The translations under genes and the position numbers were made by a program. Source: Kitasatospora albolonga (GTDB lineage Bacteria; Actinomycetota; Actinomycetes; Streptomycetales; Streptomycetaceae). From it: 64,000 nt of DNA. Below, one piece after another: positions 40,064-47,765 of the stretch. The stretch lies in NCBI GenBank assembly GCA_002082585.1, contig CP020563.1, positions 3,094,001 to 3,158,000 of the forward strand, given 5' to 3'. The first letter of the stretch is position 1, and each line of letters begins with the position of its first letter. The notes beneath the pieces are model-generated. The model ran no database searches and was not told where the DNA came from. It worked only from the letters and a program-made list of their open reading frames with translations.

Positions 40064-40756
40064 TCAGCCCGGGGCCCCGTTCCGGCCCGGCCGGAACGTC
40101 TCCCCTTCCGTGCCGAACGGCCGGTCCCTGTCCCCCGGCGGCCGACCGGGGCGCACCTGGCCCGCCACGGCGGTGAGCACGGCGTCGGCCAGCTCCTCCG
40201 GCGTCCGCCCGCCACCGGCATAGACCCGGGCCAGGCCGAGCGCCTCGACGGCCTCCAGCATCAGTTCCTGGTAGCGGCCGGTGCGGGCCAGGAACCGGTC
40301 CATGAGCAGCCGCTCCCCCTCCGTGGCCTGGGCATAGCGCCCCGCTGTCCGCACCCGGTCGCGTACGACCACGGCATCGGCGGTCAGCCACACGGCGGCC
40401 GTACGGGGCACGGCGAGCCGGGCCACCCGCTCGGGCCGGAGCGCCGAACCCTCCAGGACCAGGCCCGGGCCGGCGCCCCGGACGCGGGCGGTGATCAGCT
40501 CCTCGATGCGCGGCCAGAGCCGTTCGTAGTGGGCGAGGACGGAGGCGAGGAGTTCGTCGGTGGTCAAGGTCGCGTAGTGCTCGGCGACATGGGGCGGCAC
40601 CTCGTGGTCCGGGGTGCGCCAGGGCCGGCCCGGATGCCGGGCCAGCCCGTCCGTGGAGCGGTGCTCGAACCCGAGCCGATCCGCGACCGCCGCAGCGACG
40701 GTCGACTTCCCGGTGTTCGACGTCCCGCCGATCAGCACCACCCGCACATCACGCAT
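40064..40756 (-). CDS. P-loop kinase-like protein
   Basis: A 230-residue P-loop protein. VVLIGGTSNTGKSTVAAAVADRLG at the N-terminus is a Walker A motif; GAGPGLVLEGSALRPERVARL could carry the Walker B region, and TADAVVVRDRVRTAGRY with several Arg fits the lid of small-molecule kinases. The last 25 residues are Arg/Pro/Gly-rich and disordered. It resembles 2-phosphoglycerate kinase- or AAA_33-type proteins; the substrate is unknown. Start ATG 40756; the next gene upstream ends at 40766, so they form a two-gene unit. Confidence 0.8.
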   Translation of the reverse strand: MRDVRVVLIGGTSNTGKSTVAAAVADRLGFEHRSTDGLARHPGRPWRTPDHEVPPHVAEHYATLTTDELLASVLAHYERLWPRIEELITARVRGAGPGLVLEGSALRPERVARLAVPRTAAVWLTADAVVVRDRVRTAGRYAQATEGERLLMDRFLARTGRYQELMLEAVEALGLARVYAGGGRTPEELADAVLTAVAGQVRPGRPPGDRDRPFGTEGETFRPGRNGAPG

Positions 40757-40765
40757 GTCCCGACC

Positions 40766-41062
40766 CTACGACTCCCCCACCGCCCCCAGCCGCCGCCCCC
40801 GGCTGTGCGCGACGAGCAGCACGTCCCGCAGGGACAGCACGGCCTGCGTCAGCGCGAACCGTAGGGCGACCTCCCCGGCCACCTGGTCCGCCAGTACCTC
40901 CTGCGCCCCCTCCAGCACGACGTTGCCGCACTCGATCTGCTCCTCCTCCACCTTGTCGGCGAGGCGGGAGACCCGGCTGTCGGGGTCGCTGGTGCTCAGA
41001 TAGCAGGGCTTGCCTTCGGGGGACCTCCAGGGGAGGAGGCGGAGCTGCGAGGTCTCGATCAT
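40766..41062 (-). CDS. small conserved-type protein of unknown function
   Basis: A 98-residue protein with no recognised domain: a basic N-terminus MIETSQLRLLPWRSPEGKPCYLST, then a helical region with acidic EEEQIECGNVVLEGAQEVLADQ and a hydrophobic helix VALRFALTQAVLSLRDVLLVA. Codon usage is normal for the genome. It is divergent from the XRE-DUF397 module (41204 onwards) and nine bases upstream of the kinase gene. Such small genes are common next to XRE/DUF397 pairs in Streptomyces; function unknown. Confidence 0.65.
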   Translation of the reverse strand: MIETSQLRLLPWRSPEGKPCYLSTSDPDSRVSRLADKVEEEQIECGNVVLEGAQEVLADQVAGEVALRFALTQAVLSLRDVLLVAHSRGRRLGAVGES

Positions 41063-41203
41063 GTCGGCGTCCTTGGCGTGTGGGGGTCGCGTGACCCTGA
41101 CGGGTGGCGATTACCGTTCGTGCCCCCATCGTCACGGCCGCCGCCCTACGCTCGACAGAGGCACGCGATTGCCTGTGCACAGGACAACGGCAAGGGGTCG
41201 GGG

Positions 41204-42037
41204 ATGACCGAAGTCGCGGAAGTGGAAGTCGAAGCGGAGTCCGGGCGGGCGGCGTTGGGGCGCGCGCTGAAGTTCTTACGGGAGCAGGCGGGGCTGTCGC
41301 TCGGCCAGCTCGCGGAGAAGACCCGCTACGACAAGAGCTACTTGTACCGCCTGGAGACAGGCAAACGGCTCTCGAAGCTCGCAGTGATGGAGGACCTGGA
41401 CCGGTTCTACAAGACGGGCGGGCTGCTGGTCGAGCTGTGGAAGGTGGCGCGGAGGGAGGTCTTCAAGGACAAGTACAAGGAGTTCATGCGGCTGGAGTTC
41501 GGGGCCCGCATCATGCACAAGTACGCTCTCGGGATTCCTGGGTTGCTCCAGACCGAGGACGTGGCTCGCGCCCTGTTGTCCGGCGACCAGGAAACAGAGA
41601 GCGAGGCCGAGTCGGTCGAAGAGCAGGTGATAGCGCGCCTGGGCCGTCAGCAGTTGCTCTACCGCAACCCGGCTCCGACCGTCCGGATCATCATGGACGA
41701 GTACGGGCTGCGGCGTCAGGTGGGCAGCGCGAAGGTGTGGGAAGCGCAGCTGGAGCACTTGATCGCGGTTGCGGAGTTGCCGATGGTCACGCTTCAGGTG
41801 CTGCCGTTCTCGGCCGGGGCGCATCACCTGATGAACGGCTCCCTTACCCTCCTGTGGCAGGAGGACGGGAGCGCCGTTGCCTATGTGGAAGGCAATCAGT
41901 GCTCCGAGTTGCTGGAAGATCCGGAAGACGTCACGCGTGCCCGGCTGTCCTACGATCGGGCACGGGATCGGTCGCTGCCCCCGCCCGACTCCATCGCGTT
42001 CATCAGGGGCGTCCTGAAGGAGTTCAGAGGATCATGA
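41204..42037 (+). CDS. XRE-family regulator with DUF5753 domain (TTA-containing)
   Basis: A 277-residue regulator. The helix-turn-helix is at about 14-70 (ALGRALKFLREQAGLSLGQLAEKTRYDKSYLYRLETGKR), and the DUF5753 domain contains YALGIPGLLQTEDVARALL, MVTLQVLPFSAGAHH and YVEGNQCSELLEDPEDV. Codon 25 is TTA (41276-41278), rare in Streptomyces and read by the bldA tRNA, so expression may be tied to development. I take ATG 41204 after AAGGGGTCGGGG. The stop overlaps the first DUF397 gene (ATGA), giving an XRE-DUF397-DUF397 operon. Confidence 0.9.
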   Translation: MTEVAEVEVEAESGRAALGRALKFLREQAGLSLGQLAEKTRYDKSYLYRLETGKRLSKLAVMEDLDRFYKTGGLLVELWKVARREVFKDKYKEFMRLEFGARIMHKYALGIPGLLQTEDVARALLSGDQETESEAESVEEQVIARLGRQQLLYRNPAPTVRIIMDEYGLRRQVGSAKVWEAQLEHLIAVAELPMVTLQVLPFSAGAHHLMNGSLTLLWQEDGSAVAYVEGNQCSELLEDPEDVTRARLSYDRARDRSLPPPDSIAFIRGVLKEFRGS

Positions 42038-42234
42038 AGCGCACGCCCGACCTCTCGACCGCAACCTGGCGCAAGTCCAGCTACAGCGACGGGGGCGACA
42101 ACAACTGCGTCGAGATCGCGGACGGCTACCCCGGCCTGGTCCCCGTGCGCGACAGCAAGGTCCCCGCTGGACCCGCGCTCGTGATCGCCGCGCCCGCCTG
42201 GACCACCTTCATCGACAACGTACGGAAGGGATAG
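42034..42234 (+). CDS. DUF397 domain protein, copy 1
   Basis: A 66-residue DUF397 protein: LSTATWRKSSYSDGGDNNCVEIADGYPGLVPVRDSK, then a hydrophobic WTTFIDNV end. Its ATG overlaps the XRE stop by 4 bases, so it is translationally coupled to its regulator partner. It is nearly identical over the first two-thirds to the next gene, evidence of a recent tandem duplication. Confidence 0.88.
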   Translation: MKRTPDLSTATWRKSSYSDGGDNNCVEIADGYPGLVPVRDSKVPAGPALVIAAPAWTTFIDNVRKG

Positions 42235-42239
42235 CGCTT

Positions 42240-42437
42240 GTGACCGCACCCGACCTCTCCACCGCGACCTGGCGCAAGTCCAGCTACAGCGACGGGGGCG
42301 ACAACAACTGCATCGAGGTGGCCGACGGCTACCCCGGCCTCGTCCCCGTACGCGACAGCAAGACCCCCACCGGCCCCGCCCTCCTCATCACCGCCCCCGC
42401 CTGGGCGGCGTTCGTGGAGTTCGCGGCCGGGGCCTGA
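42240..42437 (+). CDS. DUF397 domain protein, copy 2
   Basis: A 65-residue DUF397 protein that starts with GTG 42240, five bases past the stop of copy 1, with AAGGGA as ribosome-binding site. Sequence matches copy 1 almost exactly through SSYSDGGDNNC and GYPGLVPVRDSK, then diverges (WAAFVEFAAGA). Both should contact the same XRE regulator; the duplicate may alter dosage or specificity (inference). Confidence 0.88.
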   Translation: MTAPDLSTATWRKSSYSDGGDNNCIEVADGYPGLVPVRDSKTPTGPALLITAPAWAAFVEFAAGA

Positions 42438-42563
42438 ACCCGTCGGCGTACGCCCCAGGGCCCGCGTCCCCGTCCTCACCGGGCAGGGCGCGGGCCCTCA
42501 CGCGCGCACGGCTGCGCGCAATTCGGGTGGCGGGCGGGCATGAGGCGGTGTGAGAGTGCGGGC

Positions 42564-43154
42564 ATGGGCAACTCCGTGGCGTACCCCGTTCTCCGTACCA
42601 CCGACACGGCCGAGGCGTACGCGCAGGCTGTGCGCCTCTGCGGGCTGCTGGAGGAGCGCGACGACGAAGTCGTACTCCATGCCGAGCTGTTCACCGTCGA
42701 GGACGTGCGCAGGATGGCCGCCGTGCTGCCGGAGGGGCCGTTCGACTATCTGGAGAGCCGCCGCGACCCGGCTACGGGCGACTTCGCGGATTTCGACCTC
42801 GACGTGAGCACGGCGGGCGATGCCGCGCTGGAGGCAGAGCTGCCGCTGTCGGTGATGGCTGAAGCGCCGCTCGGGACGGTGGAGGAACGCTTCGTGCGGG
42901 CGCTCGGCCGAGGCGTGGCGGGCATCGACTGGGAGGGCCGGTGGCCGGACGAGCCGGAGTTCGACTCGTACGGCCACGCGACGTACGACGGTGTGAGCAT
43001 CGCGTTCAACGGGGACACGGCCGCGTGGGGCGAACGGGCGGACCACCACACGGTGTTCGTGCATGTGGACAAGTACGGCGACCTCTCTCGCGCCGAACGC
43101 CTCGCCGCGTCCATCGGCAGTGCGGTGCTGGGAGCGGCGCAGCGCGGCTGGTGA
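42564..43154 (+). CDS. uncharacterised soluble protein
   Basis: A 196-residue acidic protein. No domain recognised. It has YAQAVRLCGLLEERDDEVVLHAELFTVEDVRRMAAVLPEG, then beta-rich text and GRGVAGIDWEGRWPDEPEFDSYGHATYDGVSIAFNGDTA. Start ATG 42564 (MGNSVAYPV) is chosen over 42540 because GAGAG lies at a better distance. It follows the XRE-DUF397 operon on the same strand by 127 bases and has normal codon usage. Confidence 0.6.
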   Translation: MGNSVAYPVLRTTDTAEAYAQAVRLCGLLEERDDEVVLHAELFTVEDVRRMAAVLPEGPFDYLESRRDPATGDFADFDLDVSTAGDAALEAELPLSVMAEAPLGTVEERFVRALGRGVAGIDWEGRWPDEPEFDSYGHATYDGVSIAFNGDTAAWGERADHHTVFVHVDKYGDLSRAERLAASIGSAVLGAAQRGW

Positions 43155-43252
43155 GAAGGTTGCCCCCTCCCGCGAGCCCCCCGCCTCTACTCAACCGCTC
43201 CTGAGTACGCGCGCTCATGATCGCGCGGCGTCCGCTTCCTACCGTGGACGTC

Positions 43253-43846
43253 ATGGACACGGAAGAAGCGACCACCGCAGCAAAGACGCCACCCGCCGCC
43301 GACGGCTCGCGGTGGTTCTACGGCTGCTCGATCGCGGTGGTCGCCCTCTTCGCGCTGTTCGCGCTCGCGGCGCACGCGGTGACGGAGTTCGAGAAGAGCC
43401 TCGACGGCGACGGGCAGATGGAGCAGCCCGGCCGGTCGGGCAGCGCGTACGAACCGCTCGGGCCCGGTGCGACGGCCCGGTACGAGGACGGGCTGCGGGT
43501 CACCGTCAGCGTCCCCGAGGCCCACGACGACGGCACCTACAGCCTCACCGTGACCTACGAGAACGGCACCGACGAGGAGCTGGCCCTCGACGGAGACCCG
43601 TACTCCACGCCCCTCGCCGTCCGGGCCGGTGAGGCCCACGACGAGTACGCCACCGGCTACACCGTGCGGCAGTTGGACGGCGACGAGGCCGCCGCCGCCC
43701 TCGCACCGCCCCTCGGCGAGGACGACGAACGCACCGTCCCCCTCCGTCTCAAGCCGTCCCGGAAGGGCATTCCGGTCACGGTGGAGGTCACGCCCCCGGA
43801 CACCGGCTACCGGGAAACAGCCCACTTCCAGCTCACCCTGGGCTGA
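43253..43846 (+). CDS. membrane-anchored protein with extracellular beta-rich domain
   Basis: A 197-residue protein. One TM helix at about 22-43 (WFYGCSIAVVALFALFALAAHAV) follows a short cytoplasmic tail. Outside lies an acidic, beta-strand-rich domain (ARYEDGLRVTVSVPEAHDDGTYSLTVTYENGTDEEL, ending ETAHFQLTLG), as in DUF4352-like extracellular domains. Start ATG 43253; GTG-ATG codons just upstream are alternatives. Role unknown. Confidence 0.65.
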   Translation: MDTEEATTAAKTPPAADGSRWFYGCSIAVVALFALFALAAHAVTEFEKSLDGDGQMEQPGRSGSAYEPLGPGATARYEDGLRVTVSVPEAHDDGTYSLTVTYENGTDEELALDGDPYSTPLAVRAGEAHDEYATGYTVRQLDGDEAAAALAPPLGEDDERTVPLRLKPSRKGIPVTVEVTPPDTGYRETAHFQLTLG

Positions 43847-43867
43847 CCGCCGGGGCCGGTACGGCCG

Positions 43868-44077
43868 TCACTCGTCGGGGACGTACCGCAGTACGTCACC
43901 GGGCTGGCACTCCAGTACGCGGCAGATCGCCTCCAGCGTCGCGAACCGCACCGCCTTCGCCCGGCCGTTCTTCAGGACGGCGACATTGGCCGGAGTGATA
44001 CCGACCGCCACCGCGAACTCGCCCACCGACATGTGCCGTTCGGCCAGCAGAACGTCGATGTCGACCACGATCGCCAT
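43868..44077 (-). CDS. small XRE/Cro-type helix-turn-helix protein paired with DUF2975
   Basis: A 69-residue DNA-binding protein consisting of one helix-turn-helix: IDVLLAERHMSVGEFAVAVGITPANVAVLKNGRAKAVRFATLEAICRVLECQPGDVLRYVP. The ATG shares one base with the TGA of the preceding DUF2975 gene, so the two are co-translated. Such XRE-DUF2975 pairs are a common bacterial unit (family knowledge); the membrane protein may control the repressor. It probably binds the palindromic sites just upstream of its operon at 44575-44605 (inference). Confidence 0.85.
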   Translation of the reverse strand: MAIVVDIDVLLAERHMSVGEFAVAVGITPANVAVLKNGRAKAVRFATLEAICRVLECQPGDVLRYVPDE

Positions 44078-44574
44078 CAGATGACCTCGGCAAGTTCCGT
44101 CTGCATCTCCGTCGCCTTGCCGAGCAACGTCCGCATGATGACGACGAGCATCGAGAACGCCGCCCCCACCGCCACGCACGCCAGGGCGGCGAGCAGCGCG
44201 CCCTCCGCGTCCATGCCGTCGTCGGGCGACGGGATGGTGGCGAAGGTCAGGTGCACCGCCGCCCCCAGGGCGATCACGGTGGCCACCGTGGCCGCACCGA
44301 TGATCATGTCGACCCAACGGAAGGCGGAGCGCGTGAAGATGGCGTTCCGCTCGACCATCGAGAGCAGCATCCAGGTCGCGCCCAGGGCGACCTGGACACA
44401 GGCGACGCCGAGGATCGACGCGATGACGTAGGGCAGGGCGTAGGGCTCGTACGGAGGGAAGAGGTCCACCTCGTCGGCCGCCACCGTCGGGATGATGACG
44501 GCCTGGGCAAAGAGGCCGAAGAGGACCGCTGCCGCGATACCGATACGGAGGATGCCCACCAGAAGACTATGCAT
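44077..44574 (-). CDS. DUF2975 family four-TM membrane protein
   Basis: A 165-residue membrane protein with four hydrophobic helices: IGIAAAVLFGLFAQAVIIPTV, YVIASILGVACVQVALGATWMLL, IIGAATVATVIALGAAVHLTF and ALLAALACVAVGAAFSMLVVIM. The layout matches DUF2975, usually paired with a small XRE repressor as here. The ATG at 44574 directly abuts palindromic sequence and has no ribosome-binding site, so the mRNA may be leaderless. Confidence 0.85.
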   Translation of the reverse strand: MHSLLVGILRIGIAAAVLFGLFAQAVIIPTVAADEVDLFPPYEPYALPYVIASILGVACVQVALGATWMLLSMVERNAIFTRSAFRWVDMIIGAATVATVIALGAAVHLTFATIPSPDDGMDAEGALLAALACVAVGAAFSMLVVIMRTLLGKATEMQTELAEVI

Positions 44575-44605
44575 CTATCGATTTTCGATCGATAGCTATC
44601 GAAAG
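44575..44605. promoter_or_regulatory. CTATCGAT-type repeat cluster upstream of the DUF2975-XRE operon
   Basis: CTATCGAT (44575-44582) and ATCGATAG (44588-44595) form an inverted repeat with a 5-base spacer, followed at once by CTATCGAAAG (44596-44605). This AT-rich block touches the start codon of the DUF2975 gene and is very unlike the GC-rich surroundings. It is the likely promoter and autoregulatory operator for the small XRE protein. Confidence 0.6.
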
Positions 44606-44640
44606 TCAATAGATTCCGTGACCGTACGGTGCCGTCCCAC

Positions 44641-44724
44641 GGCCAGTCCGTTCTGCGCGGCAGCGCGGGGGTGCGGATCGGGGTGTCCCCGCGCGACTAC
44701 CGGCGGGCCTTCCCTCTGGCGTAA
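44641..44724 (+). pseudogene. remnant of an AraC-family regulator C-terminus
   Basis: In one + frame ending at TAA 44722-44724 the last residues read RIGVSPRDYRRAFPLA. This is the hallmark end of AraC-type helix-turn-helix domains (GVSP-x-x-YRR-x-F). Upstream residues only weakly match (GQSVLRGSAGV), and no start or full domain is present in the 44575-44640 stretch. It is likely the leftover of a regulator that once controlled the neighbouring MFS gene. Confidence 0.5.
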
Positions 44725-44733
44725 CGGGCTTCG

Positions 44734-46083
44734 TCAGCGCGGCACTTGGGGCCGGGGCAGGGTGAAGGCGGTCAGGGCGGCGACCAGCGGGAACAGCGCC
44801 ACGGCGGCCAGGGCCGTGGACAGGGGCAGGGACCTCGCCAGGGCCCCCACCGCCGCGCTGCCGATGCCGCCGCCGACGAAGAACGTGAGGTTGAGCAGGC
44901 CCATCGCACCGCCGCGCCGGGCCGGTTCGATGTGTGCCGCCATCAGCGCGGTGGTGAAGACCTGGGTCACGGAGAACGCGGCGAACCCGAGGGAGGCCCC
45001 GAGAACCGGCAGAAGGACTCCCGGGGCCGCGGGCCCGGCGGCGAGGGCCGCCGCGAAGGCGAGGGAGACCGCGCCGAGGAGCCGGTTCCCGTGGTCGCCC
45101 GCCGTGAGCCGGCCGGCCAGCCGGGAGAGTACGGCCCCGGCGACCGCGCCGGGCAGCAGCCAGACCCCGACGGACAGCACGCTCCAGCCGTGGTCGCGCA
45201 CAAGGAGCTGGGGCACGGCGTACATCGCGGCGAACAGACCTCCGTACACCCCGATACCGATGGCGGCGGCCCGCAGGAAGACCCGGTCCGTGACGAGCGC
45301 GCGGGGGACGAAGGACGGCTCGTGGGTACGGACGCGCCAGGTCAGACCGGCCGCCGAGAGGAGCAGCACGAGGGCGGCGGCGGTCACGAGCGGGGGGCTC
45401 AGCGCGAGCGCCGTGGACTGGATCAGGACGAGGAACGCCGAGACGGCCAGCGTCAGCAGCCCGGCTCCCGGCAGATCCAGGGGCCTGCCCCGGTTGCCGG
45501 GCTTCGGTGCGGCGGGCAGGCAGAACGGGACGGCCAGGAGGGAGAGTACGGGCAGGACCAGGGCGAGCCGCCAGCTCAGCCACGCGGTGAGGACGCCGCC
45601 CGCGAGGGTCGCCCCGGCCGAGAAGACCGCCATCGTCGCGCCGAACCCCGCGAGCACCCGGGGCCGTACGGCCGGTGGGGCGGAAGCGGTCAGCGCCATG
45701 GCACCGGCCGCCATCGCGCCGGAGCCCGCGGCCTGGACGAAGCGGCCCGCGACCAGGACGCCGAGGCCGGGCGCGAGGAGGCACACGAGTGCGCCGACGC
45801 CCAGCGTCAGGGAGCCGATGAGGAGGGTGGCGCGTACGCCGCGGGTGTCGGCGAGACGTCCGGCCAGCGCGGTGCCGACGCCCAGGGCGAGGGCGTGCGC
45901 GGTCAGCACCCAGGCGGTGGCGGCGGGCGGGGAGCCGAGGGCGGACGCCACGGCCGGGAGGGCGACCCCGGCGGCGGTGACACCGAAGACGACCGGGCCG
46001 AACAGGGCACCGTAACGCAGCCCGGCGGAACGGGATTCCGCGTCGGTGCCCGGCGCGCTCGGGGCAGCTTCACAGGAGGTCAT
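44734..46083 (-). CDS. MFS transporter
   Basis: A 449-residue membrane protein with about 12-14 helices. AGRLADTRGVRATLLIG after the second helix is the MFS loop, and later FVQAAGSGAMAAGAMALTASA and GGVLTAWLSWRLALVLPV fit drug:H+ antiporters of the DHA2 type. Start ATG 46083 follows GGAGAAAGGAGG-like sequence. It lies next to a FAD oxidoreductase gene (46133-47593) on the same strand, 49 bases downstream, with a divergent LuxR regulator beyond, so it may export that enzyme's product (inference). Confidence 0.88.
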   Translation of the reverse strand: MTSCEAAPSAPGTDAESRSAGLRYGALFGPVVFGVTAAGVALPAVASALGSPPAATAWVLTAHALALGVGTALAGRLADTRGVRATLLIGSLTLGVGALVCLLAPGLGVLVAGRFVQAAGSGAMAAGAMALTASAPPAVRPRVLAGFGATMAVFSAGATLAGGVLTAWLSWRLALVLPVLSLLAVPFCLPAAPKPGNRGRPLDLPGAGLLTLAVSAFLVLIQSTALALSPPLVTAAALVLLLSAAGLTWRVRTHEPSFVPRALVTDRVFLRAAAIGIGVYGGLFAAMYAVPQLLVRDHGWSVLSVGVWLLPGAVAGAVLSRLAGRLTAGDHGNRLLGAVSLAFAAALAAGPAAPGVLLPVLGASLGFAAFSVTQVFTTALMAAHIEPARRGGAMGLLNLTFFVGGGIGSAAVGALARSLPLSTALAAVALFPLVAALTAFTLPRPQVPR

Positions 46084-46132
46084 GTCGATCCGATCAAAAG
46101 GAGAAAGGAGGAAGGGAAGAGGAGAGGGAGAG

Positions 46133-47593
46133 CTATGCGCGCGGGGCGATGTTGTGGTTGAGCCGGAAGACGTTCCCGGGGTCGAACTCGGCCTTCACCC
46201 GGGCCAGTCGGGCTACCGTCCCCGGGTCGAAGCACTCCTCCGCCGCCCCCGCCGTGTCCTCGCCCGCGAGGAAGTTCAGATAGCGGCGGCCCGTGCCCCA
46301 CGGCTCCATCGCCCGCAGCACCGCATCGGGCGTGCCGGGGGGCGAGAGCGTGGTGAGGGTGTACGAACCGTCCCTGGAACCAACCGCGTTGGGCACTTCG
46401 GCGGGCCTCAGGAGCGCACCGCCCAGGTGGCGCAGCTCGACCATCAGGTCGCCGCAGGACGAACCGGCACCGGCCGCCCGCAGGAGTGTGTCCAGCGCGT
46501 CGGCACTCAACTCCCGCAGCACGATGTTGCGTTCGTGGTACGGCAACGGGTGCGTGGGGTCCTGGTGGATGTCGGCGACCTCCGCGTACGGCATCTCGGC
46601 GACCGTGTCCGCCAGGGCCGTACCGCTCGCGCGCAGCGGACGGACGAGCCGCTCCCCCTCCTCGGTCCCGCCCGTGAAGGCGATCCGCACATGCGCGGTG
46701 AGCCTGCCCCGGAGGAGCTCCGGCACGTCCGGGGCGTCCGGCAGCCGCAGCAGCGCCACGGAAGAGGTCATCTCCTCCGGGACGGTCGCCGTCCACCGCC
46801 GCCAGGCGTCCAGGACCCGGCCCGCCTGCTCCCCGGGGAAGCGGAGCCCGCCGCCGTAGAGCCTCCGGACCGGCACCAGGCCGAACCGGAGGCGGGTGAC
46901 GATGCCGAAGTTCCCCTTGCCGCCGCGCAACGCCCAGAACAGGTCCGGGTGGCGGTCGCGGGTGACCTGGCGGAGGGCACCGTCGGCCGTGACGATCTCG
47001 ATGCGCGTCACGAGGTCCGCCGCGTATCCGTACCGCCGTCCCAGCGGGCCGAGGCCGCCGCCCAGGGTGTAGCCGACCACCCCGACGAGGGGGGACGAGC
47101 CGTTGAGCGGGGCGAGTCCGTGGGCCGCCGCACGGGCGATGACCTGGTGCCACCGGGCTCCGGCCTCGACCTGGGCGGTACGGGTGAGAGGGTCGACGGT
47201 GACGGCGTTCATCCGGCGCGTGGAGACGAGAACCCCGCCGCGCGCGGGGGCGGCGGTCCCGTGGCCGGTCGCCTGGACGCCCACGGGGAGGCCCAGCTGC
47301 GCGGCGAAGGAGACGGCGGCGCGTACGTCGGCGGTAGCGCGGGCGGCGACGACCACGTGGGGGCGGTGGTCGGCGAGCCCGATCCGGTTGAACCCCGCGA
47401 GCTCCTCCTCGTACCCCGCGTCCTCGGGGGCGAGGACCTCGCCCCGGACCTGGGCGACGAGGCGGCTGAGAGCCCGGTCGAGGGCGCTGTGCCGCTGCAC
47501 CGGGCCCACCGGGTCGACTGGGTCCACCGGGTCTATTGGGTGCACCGGCCCCACCGCTCGTCCCACCGCTCGTCCTGCCGTCCGTTCCGTCAC
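46133..47593 (-). CDS. FAD-binding oxidoreductase (BBE/p-cresol methylhydroxylase-like)
   Basis: A 486-residue flavoenzyme. The FAD-binding region HVVVAARATADVRAAVSFAAQLGLPVGVQATGHG contains His of GHG, the usual covalent FAD site. GHGTAAPARGGVLVS, LVGVVGYTLGGGLGPLGRRYGYAADLV and FWALRGGKGNFGIVT are typical of the PCMH family, and the C-terminal BBE motif reads LARVKAEFDPGNVFRLNHNI. Residues 12-30 contain a Pro-Val-Asp repeat. GTG 47593 has GAGGAAGGA seven bases upstream. The substrate is unknown; it resembles antibiotic-type or sugar/berberine-type oxidases. It forms an operon with the MFS gene. Confidence 0.88.
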   Translation of the reverse strand: MTERTAGRAVGRAVGPVHPIDPVDPVDPVGPVQRHSALDRALSRLVAQVRGEVLAPEDAGYEEELAGFNRIGLADHRPHVVVAARATADVRAAVSFAAQLGLPVGVQATGHGTAAPARGGVLVSTRRMNAVTVDPLTRTAQVEAGARWHQVIARAAAHGLAPLNGSSPLVGVVGYTLGGGLGPLGRRYGYAADLVTRIEIVTADGALRQVTRDRHPDLFWALRGGKGNFGIVTRLRFGLVPVRRLYGGGLRFPGEQAGRVLDAWRRWTATVPEEMTSSVALLRLPDAPDVPELLRGRLTAHVRIAFTGGTEEGERLVRPLRASGTALADTVAEMPYAEVADIHQDPTHPLPYHERNIVLRELSADALDTLLRAAGAGSSCGDLMVELRHLGGALLRPAEVPNAVGSRDGSYTLTTLSPPGTPDAVLRAMEPWGTGRRYLNFLAGEDTAGAAEECFDPGTVARLARVKAEFDPGNVFRLNHNIAPRA

Positions 47594-47765
47594 GATCGCG
47601 TCCTTCCTCGGTTCCGTACGGCGGCCCGGGGACGCGCCGTCGCGGTGAGAAGCACTGTTCTCCCGCGAAGGGCGCTCTCCCATCCCCCGGCCGGGGGGCG
47701 GGGCCACGCCCCACCCCCTCGGATGAGGGGTTGGCCGGAGGCACGGGCCCTGGGAGAGTCGTCGG

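Noticed and set aside
44492..46161. Large + strand frames opposite the MFS gene
   Set aside because: Antisense shadows with Arg/Gly-rich translations; the - strand frame has a clear 12-helix MFS pattern.
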